This document shows positions 27,534-37,482 of a stretch of 64,000 bases of DNA, one piece after another. Both the position numbers and the translations under genes were made by a program. Each line of letters opens with the position of its first letter. Position 1 is the stretch's first letter. Under the pieces are notes generated by a model. It was not told the origin of the DNA. It made no database searches and saw only the letters and a list, made by a program, of their open reading frames with translations. Source of the stretch: Rhabdaerophilum calidifontis (GTDB taxonomy: Bacteria > Pseudomonadota > Alphaproteobacteria > Rhizobiales > Beijerinckiaceae); contig NZ_VTRS01000001.1 in the NCBI RefSeq assembly GCF_008641065.1, forward strand, positions 434,001 through 498,000. The letters are read 5' to 3'.

Positions 27534-28349
27534 TCAGTATTTGCGCACCAGAGGCCCCGGCGCGAAGATGGGCGCGGCATCCGCGAACATGTAGCGCAGG
27601 CCGAGCTTCACGTCGTGGCTGTCGAGGCTCTTGATCCGGACATGGTAGGGCCCGGAGCAGGGCGCGCCGGGACATTGCACGGTGCCGGATTTGACGTCGC
27701 CGATATGCAGGTAGCGATAGGCCAGTTCGGCCTTCCAGTTCGACGTGATGTCGAAGCCGAGGCCGGCATGCAGCGCCCAGGCGAAATGCGTCTCGGTCTT
27801 GTTGGTGCCGGCCGCGACCGTGCCGTTCGCGACGTTGATGTCGCGCGTGCTGCTCATGGTCAGCGAGGCCGCGCCGATGCCGGCGCCGATGAAGGGCGTC
27901 ACGCGGTGCCAGGTGCCGAGATCGACATAGGCGTTGACGAGGCCGACGAAGCCGTCAAGCCGGCCTTTGATCAGGTTGCCGCCACCCGTATAGGTGTCGA
28001 CATGGCGGTGGCGGGCGCTGAAGCGGTACTCGCCGGTCACGTCGGTGCGGAGCCAGGAATTGAACGCATAGCCCGCGCCGATCCCGACGAAGCCGGTGGT
28101 GTTGACGTTGCTGTCGATCGTCCGCAGACCGGCGAGCGGCGGCAGCGTGTCGATCGTCTTGTGATCGTGGATGCCGATGCCGACATCGCCGCGCAGATAG
28201 AATCCGCCACCGGCATCGAGGACGGGCGGGGGGGCGAGCGGCGGCGGCGCCGGGCCGCGCAGGATATCGGCCGCCTCGGCCATGCCGGCACTCGCGCTGG
28301 CGAGAAGCGCCGCGACGGCCGCCGAGCGAAGCGACTTCAGGCTCAGCAT
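27534..28349 (-). CDS. outer-membrane beta-barrel protein (Omp25/Omp31-like)
   Basis: A 271-aa protein. The signal peptide is MLSLKSLRSAAVAALLASASAGMAEA, cleaved before ADILRGP, followed by a Pro-rich segment. The mature part is an eight-stranded barrel with alternating pattern: GGFYLRGDVGIGIHDHKT, TTGFVGIGAGYAFNSWLRTDVTGEYRF, FVGLVNAYVDLGTWHRVTPFIGAGIGAASL, HFAWALHAGLGFDITSNWKAELAYRYLHIGD and the terminal LGLRYMF. It belongs to the porin/adhesin group found in Brucella and rhizobia. The start at 28349 is fixed by AAGGA seven bases upstream; ATG 28364 lacks one. The upstream CtrA box suggests cell-cycle control. Confidence 0.85.
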   Translation of the reverse strand: MLSLKSLRSAAVAALLASASAGMAEAADILRGPAPPPLAPPPVLDAGGGFYLRGDVGIGIHDHKTIDTLPPLAGLRTIDSNVNTTGFVGIGAGYAFNSWLRTDVTGEYRFSARHRHVDTYTGGGNLIKGRLDGFVGLVNAYVDLGTWHRVTPFIGAGIGAASLTMSSTRDINVANGTVAAGTNKTETHFAWALHAGLGFDITSNWKAELAYRYLHIGDVKSGTVQCPGAPCSGPYHVRIKSLDSHDVKLGLRYMFADAAPIFAPGPLVRKY

Positions 28350-28420
28350 GTCATGTTCCTTCATGGTGTCGCGGCGTACGGCCGCGGGACTCGAACGGAA
28401 CCGACGATGCCAGAAGCAGG

Positions 28421-28436
28421 TTAAGCCGAGCTTAAC
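28421..28436 (-). promoter_or_regulatory. perfect CtrA box upstream of the outer-membrane protein gene
   Basis: TTAA-N7-TTAA with the flanking C on both strands; the site is itself palindromic (GGTTAAGC-CGA-GCTTAACC on plus). It lies 72-87 bp before the start codon at 28349 and agrees fully with the full CtrA consensus TTAA-N7-TTAAC. Confidence 0.7.
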
Positions 28437-28514
28437 CCTAAAAATTACCGTTAACCGCGGCTGAAGACCGGCCACCTTGCCTGGATTGCGCGGCGCATGC
28501 GCCGCGCCGAGCCC

Positions 28515-29855
28515 TCACGCCGCCTTGGAGATCGCCTCGATCACGTCATCCACCACGCGCTCGACGAGGTCGCGGTCGTCGCCCTCGGCCATGACGCGGA
28601 TCACCGGCTCGGTGCCGGAGGGGCGGATGACGAGCCGCCCGCCTTCGCCGAGGCGGGCGCGGACCTGCTCGATCGCGCGGGTGACGCCGGCATCGGCCAG
28701 CGGCTTGCCGCCGCGGATCTTCACGTTCTTGAGGATCTGCGGCAGCGGCTCGAACCGATGGCAAAGCTCGCTGACCGGCCGGTTCTCGCGCCGGACCACG
28801 GCGAGCACCTGGAGCGCGGCGATCAGCCCATCGCCGGTCGTCGAGTGGTCCGAAAGGATGATGTGGCCGGATTGCTCGCCCCCGACATTGAAGCCGTGCT
28901 CGCGCATATGCTCCAGCACATAGCGATCTCCCACGGCGGTGCGGTGCAGCGTGAGCCCGAAACCGCCGAGATGGCGTTCGAGGCCGAGATTGGACATGAT
29001 CGTCGCGACGATGCCCGGCTGCGCGAGCTTGCCCTCCTGGTGCCAGCTCTCGGCGATCAGCGCCATCAGCTGGTCGCCGTCCACGACATGGCCCTTCTCG
29101 TCGACGATCAGCACGCGATCGGCGTCACCGTCGAGCGCGATGCCGATATCGGCGCGCAGTTCGCGCACCTTGCGCTGGAGCGCGGCAGGCTCGGTCGAGC
29201 CGAGATCGCGGTTGATGTTGAAACCGTCCGGCTCGACACCGATGCGGATCACCTCGGCGCCGAGTTCGAACAGCGCCTCGGGCGCTACCTTGTAGCCGGC
29301 GCCGTGCGCGCAATCGATCACGATGCGCATGCCGTCCAGTTCCAGGTTGCGGGGCAGGGTGCGCTTGGCGAATTCGATGTAGCGGGCCTGCGCATCCTCG
29401 ATCCGTTTGGCGCGGCCGATCGCCTTCGGCGGAGCAAGACGGTTCGAGAGATCCTGCGCCAGCAGATCCTCGATCGCGTTCTCGACCTCGTCGGAGAGCT
29501 TGTAGCCGTCCGGGCCGAACAGCTTGATGCCGTTGTCCTCGTAGGCATTGTGCGAGGCGGAGATCATCACGCCGATATCACAGCGCATCGAGCGGGTCAG
29601 CATCGCCATGCCGGGGGTGGGGATCGGGCCGGTCAGCATCACGTCCATGCCGATCGAGGTGAACCCCGCCACCAGCGCGTTCTCGATCATGTAGCCCGAG
29701 AGGCGGGTATCCTTGCCGATCAGCACGCGATGGCGATGCTCGCCACGATGGAACACGAGCCCTGCCGCCTGGCCGACCTTGAGGGCGAGTTCCGGCGTGA
29801 TCTTGCCATTGGCGAGGCCGCGGATCCCGTCCGTGCCGAAAAACTTGCGTGCCAT
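28515..29855 (-). CDS. glmM: phosphoglucosamine mutase
   Basis: A 446-aa alpha-D-phosphohexomutase. The N-terminus [16 protein letters not shown], the phosphoserine loop [20 protein letters not shown], the metal-binding loop [15 protein letters not shown], the sugar-binding [10 protein letters not shown], and the C-terminal [15 protein letters not shown] are all visible. GlmM interconverts glucosamine-6-P and glucosamine-1-P for UDP-GlcNAc and hence peptidoglycan and lipid A synthesis. It sits after ftsH on the same strand with a 123-bp gap, the conserved ftsH-glmM arrangement of proteobacteria. Confidence 0.97.
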   Translation of the reverse strand: MARKFFGTDGIRGLANGKITPELALKVGQAAGLVFHRGEHRHRVLIGKDTRLSGYMIENALVAGFTSIGMDVMLTGPIPTPGMAMLTRSMRCDIGVMISASHNAYEDNGIKLFGPDGYKLSDEVENAIEDLLAQDLSNRLAPPKAIGRAKRIEDAQARYIEFAKRTLPRNLELDGMRIVIDCAHGAGYKVAPEALFELGAEVIRIGVEPDGFNINRDLGSTEPAALQRKVRELRADIGIALDGDADRVLIVDEKGHVVDGDQLMALIAESWHQEGKLAQPGIVATIMSNLGLERHLGGFGLTLHRTAVGDRYVLEHMREHGFNVGGEQSGHIILSDHSTTGDGLIAALQVLAVVRRENRPVSELCHRFEPLPQILKNVKIRGGKPLADAGVTRAIEQVRARLGEGGRLVIRPSGTEPVIRVMAEGDDRDLVERVVDDVIEAISKAA

Positions 29856-29978
29856 GAGGTTCCCCTTCGCACCCGTTTCCGTATCCCCGGAATCCGGATG
29901 GAGTGCCCCGGAACGCGGCGTCTGGCAAGCGAAAGCGCGCGGCGCGGTTAAGCCACGGGCGCGCTCAGCCCTCCGCGT

Positions 29979-31901
<1,923 letters not shown>

Positions 31902-32048
31902 CGACGCCTTGTCTCACTTGGGGCGGCTGTTCGGGCCGGGGATCCCCGACCGGGGCGCTTTTTCGCCGGATGCGGCCCTTGTAATCTTATCTAGGCGCCG
32001 GGGCGGGGCTTGCCAAGCGCCGCGCGACGTTTTGGTTGCGGGGCGGGC

Positions 32049-33131
32049 TCAGCGTTGCCCGGCGGCGAGCTTCTGCACGCGCTGGAGGCGGCGCGGCGGC
32101 GCGGTCCGCACCTCGACGAAACCGCCGCCATGCGCGATCACCGCCCAGGCCAGCGTCTGGCGCATCGGGCGCTGGTCGCGGATCGCTATGCGCAGGTTCT
32201 TGAGCAGCCGCTCGAGCTTGACGAGCGGGATCTGGATCTCCGCGTGCTCCTCCTGCGCGATCTCGTTCATCGCCCGGCGCAACATCCTCAGCGCGATGTC
32301 GAAGGGTTCGGCGAAGAGCGGTTCAGCCCGCAGCCGCAGCGCGCCGCCATCGGGCGCGCGGCGGATCACCGCTTCCTCTACGCTGCGCCGGGCCACATGT
32401 TCGAGCGCGTCCTCGGTGCGCCGCGCACGGGCGGCGAGATTGCCGAGCCGCTCCGGGGTCAGCCCCTCGCCGGCGAGGATCGGGATCAGCGCGCGAAAGC
32501 GCGTGCGCGCGAAGCGATGATCCTCGTTGCTGGGGTCCTTGGAGAACAGCCAGCCGTTCCTGGCGCAGGTGGCGACAAGCCGCGATTTCGGCACTTCGAG
32601 GAAGGGGCGAAGATGGCCGAGCATGCCGCGCCGGATGTTCGGGCGCATCGCGCCGAGTCCGGCGAGCCCGCTTCCGGAGGCCATGCGCATCAGCACGGTT
32701 TCCGCCTGATCGTCGAGGGTATGGGCAGTCACGAGATGCGAGGCCGCGATGGCGCGGGCATGGGTCATCAGCAGGGCATAGCGGCCCTTGCGCGCCGCCT
32801 CCTGGCTCACCGGACCTTCCGGCCGGTCGCTCCAGGGCAGGATCTTGTGCGGAACGCCGATCTCGCGGCAGAATTCCTGGACGAATTCCGCCTCGCGCCG
32901 TCCCTCCGGGCGCAGGCCGTGATCGACGGTCGCAACCGCGATCGGCGGCAGATAGGCGCGGGCGGCGGCCGTCAGCCCGAGCAGGGCCATGGAATCTGGG
33001 CCGCCGGAAACGGCAAGCAGCATTCCGCTCGCCTCGTCATTGCCGATCGCACCGCGATAGAGGGCGAGAGCCTCCTCCGGGGTCAGGGGCCATTCGTCGG
33101 TCGGGTCCTGCGTCTCGGCCTCGATCAGCAC
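32049..33131 (-). CDS. tilS: tRNA(Ile)-lysidine synthase
   Basis: A 360-aa protein with the N-type PP-loop SGGPDSMALLGL and the family segments VATVDHGLRPEGRREAEFVQEFC and SHLVTAHTLDDQAETVLMRMASGSGLAGLGAM, plus DPSNEDHRFARTRFR. TilS attaches lysine to C34 of the tRNA-Ile with CAT anticodon so that it reads AUA. The start is GTG at 33131, overlapping the end of cpoB by 7 bp, so it is coupled to the tol-pal operon. The length is short because the C-terminal TilS domain seen in E. coli is absent, as in other alphaproteobacteria. Confidence 0.92.
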   Translation of the reverse strand: MLIEAETQDPTDEWPLTPEEALALYRGAIGNDEASGMLLAVSGGPDSMALLGLTAAARAYLPPIAVATVDHGLRPEGRREAEFVQEFCREIGVPHKILPWSDRPEGPVSQEAARKGRYALLMTHARAIAASHLVTAHTLDDQAETVLMRMASGSGLAGLGAMRPNIRRGMLGHLRPFLEVPKSRLVATCARNGWLFSKDPSNEDHRFARTRFRALIPILAGEGLTPERLGNLAARARRTEDALEHVARRSVEEAVIRRAPDGGALRLRAEPLFAEPFDIALRMLRRAMNEIAQEEHAEIQIPLVKLERLLKNLRIAIRDQRPMRQTLAWAVIAHGGGFVEVRTAPPRRLQRVQKLAAGQR

Positions 33132-34057
33132 TGCGCGCGCGCCCTTTCCCGCTCCACCGCCTGTTTGATCTCGGCGGGTGCGTTCGGATATTTGCGGCCG
33201 ACCTGCGCGAAGGTGCCGCAGGCCTCCTGGTTCGCGCCGAGCCCGCGCAGCGCGATGCCGAGCTTGAGCATCGCCTCCGGCGCGCGCGGCGCGCTCGCGT
33301 ATTGGCTGGTGACGGTGAGGAACTGCTCCGCCGCCTCGCGGTAGCGGGTGCGGCGCAGATAACTCTCGCCGAGGAAGAAATGCGCTTCCGCCGCGCGGCG
33401 GTCCTTGGGGTGGGCGCGCAGGAAATCGCGGAACGCGCCCTCGGCGAGCTCGTAATCGCCGCGATCGATGAGCGATTTCGCATAGGCGTAATCGCTGCGC
33501 GCATCGCCCCGCCCGACCACCGGGGCGGGGGGCGGGGGGCGGCGGCCGGTCACGTCGAGCGGCGCGCCGACCGGATCGCCACCCGGGCTCGCAAGGGCGC
33601 CGGCCGGCAAGGCGGGGTTCATGCCGGCGGGGTTCATGCCGGCGGGCGCGGAAGGCGGCGTGGTCCCGAGCGGGCGCGGCGCGCCGGGTGCCGCAGCATT
33701 GGCGCCGGGGTCGAACGCATCCGAACGGCGCTGCGGCGCGGGAGATGCGCCCGGGGCCGGCTGGCCGGCAGGGCGCTGCGCGCCGCCCTTGCCTTCGAGA
33801 TCGCGGAAGCGGAGATCCGCATCGGTCTCGAAGCGCTTCTGTGCCTCCTCGAGGCGGCGGATCTGGAAGCGCATCTCCTCGACCTGGCCGGTGAGCCGGC
33901 GGTTCTCGGTCTCGAGCCGGTCGACGCGCAGCAGCAATTCGGCGGCATCCTGCGCCCGCACCGGCCCCGCCGACGCGACAAGAACCAGCGCGACGCCGAG
34001 AAGGGCGCGCTCAAGCGGGGATGCCCGGCGAATCGGAGATGCGATCGAAAACGCCAT
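33125..34057 (-). CDS. cpoB: Tol-Pal cell envelope protein CpoB (YbgF)
   Basis: A 310-aa periplasmic protein: signal peptide ALLGVALVLVASAGPVRAQ, an N-terminal trimeric coiled coil (LLLRVDRLETENRRLTGQVEEMRFQIRRLEEAQ), a Pro/Ala linker with a tandem AGMNP repeat, and C-terminal TPR repeats (YAYAKSLIDRGDYELAEGAF, AEAHFFLGESYLRRTRYREAA, APEAMLKLGIALRGLG). In E. coli CpoB coordinates peptidoglycan synthase PBP1B with the Tol machine during division. It follows pal by 39 bp and overlaps tilS by 7 bp. The linker is unusually long and low-complexity. Confidence 0.93.
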   Translation of the reverse strand: MAFSIASPIRRASPLERALLGVALVLVASAGPVRAQDAAELLLRVDRLETENRRLTGQVEEMRFQIRRLEEAQKRFETDADLRFRDLEGKGGAQRPAGQPAPGASPAPQRRSDAFDPGANAAAPGAPRPLGTTPPSAPAGMNPAGMNPALPAGALASPGGDPVGAPLDVTGRRPPPPAPVVGRGDARSDYAYAKSLIDRGDYELAEGAFRDFLRAHPKDRRAAEAHFFLGESYLRRTRYREAAEQFLTVTSQYASAPRAPEAMLKLGIALRGLGANQEACGTFAQVGRKYPNAPAEIKQAVERERARAQC

Positions 34058-34096
34058 GGATTGAACCTAGCAGATTCCGGCGCCCTGGAAGAGCCC

Positions 34097-34591
34097 TCAG
34101 CTTCCCGCCCCGGCAAGCACGGTCACGGCCCGGCGGTTCTGGGACCAGCAGGAGATGTCGTTGCACACCGCCACCGGCCGTTCCTTGCCGAAGGAGACGG
34201 TGCGGATGCGGTTGGCGCCGATGCCGCGGGCGACGAGATAGTTCTTCGCCGCTTCGGCGCGGCGCGCGCCGAGCGCGAAATTGTATTCGCGCGTGCCGCG
34301 CTCGTCGGCATGGCCTTCGAGGGTGAAGGAATAGCGCGGATAGCGCTGGAGCCATTGCGCCTGCTTGTCGAGCGTCGCCTGGCCGGCGGCGTTGATTTCG
34401 GAGGAATCCGAATCGAAGAAGATCCGGTCGCCGACATTGACCGTGAAATCCTGCACCGAGCCGGGCGTCGCGGCGCCTGCCGCCAGCCCGTCGGTGTCGG
34501 CGCTGTTCTTGGCGCAGGCCGCCAGCAGGCCGGCGGCGACGACCGCCACCGCGAAGCGCGCCGCGAGCGCGCGTGAACGAACGGGAACCAT
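34097..34591 (-). CDS. pal: peptidoglycan-associated lipoprotein Pal
   Basis: A 164-aa outer-membrane lipoprotein. The lipobox LLAAC places the lipidated cysteine at residue 26. The OmpA-type domain includes IFFDSDSSEINAAGQATLDKQAQWL, TLEGHADERGTREYNFALGARRA and VSFGKERPVA, with the peptidoglycan (DAP)-binding residues in place. An extra C-terminal pair of cysteines (CNDISC) is common in alphaproteobacterial Pal. It partners TolB in trans-envelope constriction. Ribosome binding site AGGAG precedes ATG 34591. It is separated from tolB by queC and a VUT transporter gene, and a near-perfect 24-bp palindrome sits at 34647-34670. Confidence 0.96.
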   Translation of the reverse strand: MVPVRSRALAARFAVAVVAAGLLAACAKNSADTDGLAAGAATPGSVQDFTVNVGDRIFFDSDSSEINAAGQATLDKQAQWLQRYPRYSFTLEGHADERGTREYNFALGARRAEAAKNYLVARGIGANRIRTVSFGKERPVAVCNDISCWSQNRRAVTVLAGAGS

Positions 34592-34646
34592 CCCACCACT
34601 CCTTGCAAAGGGCGCCCCGCCCCTTGCGACCAGATAAAATTCGCCT

Positions 34647-34670
34647 GCTTAACGAAAGCTTCCGTTAAGC
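34647..34670. repeat. 24-bp near-perfect palindrome upstream of pal
   Basis: GCTTAACG and CGTTAAGC arms of 8 bp flank a centre that is also self-complementary except for one mismatched pair (AAAGCTTC). It lies 56 bp before the pal start, between the VUT gene stop and pal. It may be an operator or an RNA hairpin in the pal leader; the spacing does not fit a CtrA box. Confidence 0.6.
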
Positions 34671-34755
34671 CTCGCAGGCAGGGCTATGCACCGCGATCGA
34701 TGGCGACTTTGCGGCGAATGGTGAACGGAACCTTGAATTCTCGGCCCCGCTCCGC

Positions 34756-35322
34756 TCAGGCCGCCTCGATGCCGAGCCGGCGGTCGCGATTGCGCACGAG
34801 GTGGATGACCGGCAGCGCCGCGAGCACCATCAGCGCCTTTCCGGCGACCTGCCCCGCGAGGTAATCGAGGCTCCCGAAGGCCAGCCACAGGAAGACCAGG
34901 CTGTCGACGACGAGGCCGAGCAGGCTCGAAACCAGAACGGCACGGACGAGGCCGCGCTTCTGGAGCGGCGTGAACACCGCAAAATCCGCGAGTTCCGAAA
35001 GCAGGAACGCCGCCACGGAAGCGACGACCAAGGCCGGAGGGGCGATGAAGGCGGAGAGCAGGCCGCCTGCCGCGATGGCGCCCAGCGCCCAGGCCGCCCC
35101 GAGCCGGCGCTGGATCATGTCGCGCAGGACAAGCGCGGCACCGACCAGCAGCACCCCGCTCGGCGCGGTCAGCCCGGGGCCGACCGGGATGAGGCAGGGG
35201 CCGTTCGGCACGCAGACGGTGCCGACATTCTGGATGAGCCAGTTCGCCGCCGGAATGCAGGCGATGAAGAGCGCGAGGCAGGCAAGGCCCTCGCGGCGCG
35301 GATCGGAAATTCGGGACATCAT
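34756..35322 (-). CDS. VUT family transporter (YhhQ-like, probable queuosine precursor uptake)
   Basis: A 188-aa inner-membrane protein with about six helices (LACLALFIACIPAANWLIQ, GLTAPSGVLLVGAALVLRDMIQ, LLSAFIAPPALVVASVAAFLLSELADFAVFTPL, AVLVSSLLGLVVDSLVFLWLAF). The AxxxSELxDFAVFTPL and SxxGLxVDSxVFLWLAF blocks are VUT/YhhQ (COG1738) signatures. YhhQ imports preQ0 or preQ1 in E. coli. The neighbouring queC supports a role in queuosine metabolism. Start MMSRISDP at 35322 is preferred over ATG 35376. No preQ1 riboswitch could be matched upstream. Confidence 0.78.
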   Translation of the reverse strand: MMSRISDPRREGLACLALFIACIPAANWLIQNVGTVCVPNGPCLIPVGPGLTAPSGVLLVGAALVLRDMIQRRLGAAWALGAIAAGGLLSAFIAPPALVVASVAAFLLSELADFAVFTPLQKRGLVRAVLVSSLLGLVVDSLVFLWLAFGSLDYLAGQVAGKALMVLAALPVIHLVRNRDRRLGIEAA

Positions 35323-35382
35323 GTTTTCTCGCTTTGGCCCGGTTGCAAAACCTGACGGCTTAGAGGGATCAGCCACCCTGGA

Positions 35383-36087
35383 TTACTGCCCCTGCCGCGC
35401 CATGAAGCGACGGTAACCTGCGGCGCGAAGCGTGCAGGCCGGGCATTGGCCACAGCCATAGCCCCAATCATGGCGCTTGTCACGCGTGCCGAGATAGCAG
35501 CTGTGGCTCGTCTCGCGGATCAGTGTCACCAGCGCCGTGCCGCCAAGCTGCTCGGCGAGCGCCCAGGTTTCCGCCTTGTCCAGCCACATCAGCGGCGTCT
35601 CCAGCACGAAGCGGCGCTCCATCCCGAGATTGAGCGCTACCTGCAGCGCCTTGATCGTGTCGTCGCGGCAATCGGGGTAACCGGAATAATCGGTTTCGCA
35701 GACCCCGGTGACGATGCGACGGATGCCGCGCCGATAGGCGAGGGCGGCGGCGAAGGCGAGGAAGACGAGGTTGCGGCCGGGCACGAAGGTGTTGGGCAGC
35801 CCGGCCTCGCCCATGCGGATTTCCGCCTCCCGCGTCAGCGCGGTTTCGGAGATCGCGCCGAGTGCGGCGAGCGGCAGGGTGTGGTCCGGCCCCAGCCGGG
35901 CCGCCCAGTCCGGGTTCAGCGCCGCCATGCCGGCGCGCAAGCCGTCGCGGCATTCAAGCTCGACCAGGTGGCGCTGGCCGTAATCGAAGCCGAGCGTCTC
36001 GACCCGCGCATGGCGCGCGAGCGCCCAGGCGAGGCAGGTCGCGGAATCCTGCCCGCCCGAGAACAGCACGAGGGCCGAATCGTCCAT
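35383..36087 (-). CDS. queC: 7-cyano-7-deazaguanine synthase QueC
   Basis: A 234-aa adenylating enzyme making preQ0 from 7-carboxy-7-deazaguanine. The PP-loop is [16 protein letters not shown], the family block is [13 protein letters not shown], and the zinc site CGQCPAC appears near the C-terminus with a further cysteine upstream (SHSCYLG). The ATG at 36087 lies only 4 bp after the tolB stop, so it is cotranscribed and perhaps translationally coupled with tolB. The VUT gene follows after 60 bp. queD, queE and queF are not present in the window. Confidence 0.93.
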   Translation of the reverse strand: MDDSALVLFSGGQDSATCLAWALARHARVETLGFDYGQRHLVELECRDGLRAGMAALNPDWAARLGPDHTLPLAALGAISETALTREAEIRMGEAGLPNTFVPGRNLVFLAFAAALAYRRGIRRIVTGVCETDYSGYPDCRDDTIKALQVALNLGMERRFVLETPLMWLDKAETWALAEQLGGTALVTLIRETSHSCYLGTRDKRHDWGYGCGQCPACTLRAAGYRRFMARQGQ

Positions 36088-36091
36088 GCGT

Positions 36092-37441
36092 TCAGCGTGC
36101 CGAGAGCAGCGGCGACCAGGCCGGATCGGAGGCATAGGCCGGGGTCGGGATCGGCACGTCGATCCGGCCCGAGACATCGACCATGTGCAGCTTCGGCCCG
36201 CCGCCGGAATCGCGGAAGAACATGATGTAGCGGCCATTCGGCGCCCAGGTCGGCCCCTCGTTGTGGTAGCCCTCGGTGAGGATGCGCTCGCCGGAGCCGT
36301 CCGGCTTCATCACGCCGATGGCGAACGTATTGCCGCGCTGGCGGGTGAAGGCGATCAGATCGCCCTTGGGAGACCAGACGGGCGTCGAATAGCGGCCTTC
36401 CCCGAAGGAGATCCGCCGTGCGCCGGAGCCGTCCGCGCCCATGATGTAGATCTGCTGGCCGCCGCCGCGATCGCTTTCGAACACGATCTGCGTCCCGTCG
36501 GGCGAGAAGGAGGGCGAGGTGTCGATCGCGCCGCCGGAGGTGAGCGGCCGCAGCCCGCCCGTGCCATCCGCAAGGGCGAGATTGGTGTTGCCGGATTGCT
36601 CGACCGACAGGACAAGCCGCGTGCCGTCCGGCGCGAAGCGCGGCGCAAAGGTCGTTGCGCCCGAATTGGCGGCAAGGCTGCGCCGGCCGCTCGCGAGATC
36701 GAGGATCTGGACATTGGCGCGGCCGTCATCCCCGAGCGCCATGAAGGCGACGCGGTCGCCCTTCGGCGAATAGCGGGGCGTGATCAGCAATTCGCTGCCG
36801 GAGGAGATGGCGCGGAAATTGGCGCCGTCGGAATCCATGATGGCGAGACGCTTGCGGCGCTTCTCCTTCGGGCCGGTCTCGTCCACGAAGATGATGCGTG
36901 TATCGAAGAAGCCGCTCTCGCCGGTCATGCGCTCGAACACGGCGTCGGAGGCGAGATGGCCGAGCCGGCGCCAGTTGGCGGGATCGATCGCGTGCTTCTG
37001 GCCGACGATCTGCTTGCCGGTCGTCGCGTCCCAGAGGCGGTATTCCACCGCGAGGCGGCCGCCGTCGCGCACCAGCCGACCGGTGACGATCGCCTGCACG
37101 CCGGCCGCCGACCAGGCCGGGAAATTCGGCACCTGGTCGAAACCGATCTGCTTCTCGGGGAAGCGCGTGCGATCGAGCGGCTCGAACACGCCGGAGCGCT
37201 TCAGGTTCGAGGCGATGATCTCCGCCACCATCACCGCCTGCTGCTCGCCGCTGAAATCGAGGATGGCGATCGGCATCGGCTTGAAGTTGCGCGGGTTGAG
37301 ATCGATGCACAATTCGCCCTGGCGGCAGCCGCCGCCGGCCTGCGCGCGCGCCTCGGATTTGATCAGCAGCGGCAGCGCGAGCGCCGCGCCGAGGCCGAGC
37401 ATGAAGAAGACGGGACGGAAGAGCTGGAACGGGCGGTTCAT
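36092..37441 (-). CDS. tolB: Tol-Pal translocation protein TolB
   Basis: A 449-aa periplasmic protein: signal peptide [24 protein letters not shown]-terminal domain ([29 protein letters not shown]) and a C-terminal six-bladed beta-propeller of WD40-like units such as [30 protein letters not shown] and [13 protein letters not shown]. TolB links TolA to Pal at the outer membrane. The preceding intercistronic gap to tolA carries an 18-bp tandem duplication. queC follows 4 bp later. Confidence 0.97.
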   Translation of the reverse strand: MNRPFQLFRPVFFMLGLGAALALPLLIKSEARAQAGGGCRQGELCIDLNPRNFKPMPIAILDFSGEQQAVMVAEIIASNLKRSGVFEPLDRTRFPEKQIGFDQVPNFPAWSAAGVQAIVTGRLVRDGGRLAVEYRLWDATTGKQIVGQKHAIDPANWRRLGHLASDAVFERMTGESGFFDTRIIFVDETGPKEKRRKRLAIMDSDGANFRAISSGSELLITPRYSPKGDRVAFMALGDDGRANVQILDLASGRRSLAANSGATTFAPRFAPDGTRLVLSVEQSGNTNLALADGTGGLRPLTSGGAIDTSPSFSPDGTQIVFESDRGGGQQIYIMGADGSGARRISFGEGRYSTPVWSPKGDLIAFTRQRGNTFAIGVMKPDGSGERILTEGYHNEGPTWAPNGRYIMFFRDSGGGPKLHMVDVSGRIDVPIPTPAYASDPAWSPLLSAR

Positions 37442-37446
37442 GGCAT

Positions 37447-37482
37447 GGGGCTCATCGCAAGGCTGGGGCTCATCGCAAATCG
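37447..37482. repeat. 18-bp tandem duplication at the tolA/tolB junction
   Basis: GGGGCTCATCGCAAGGCT at 37447-37464 is followed by GGGGCTCATCGCAAATCG; the first 14 bases are identical. The second copy includes the tolA stop codon, so the first copy duplicates the stop and its surroundings just before the tolB start. Confidence 0.75.

Noticed and set aside
34647-34670. The palindrome upstream of pal as a CtrA box
   Set aside because: The two TTAA elements are separated by 12 bp, not 7, so the site does not fit the CtrA consensus.
35323-35382. A possible preQ1 riboswitch upstream of the VUT transporter, expected from the queC context
   Set aside because: The 60-bp leader does not show the preQ1-I stem, A-rich tail and pseudoknot pattern, nor an obvious preQ1-II or preQ1-III architecture.
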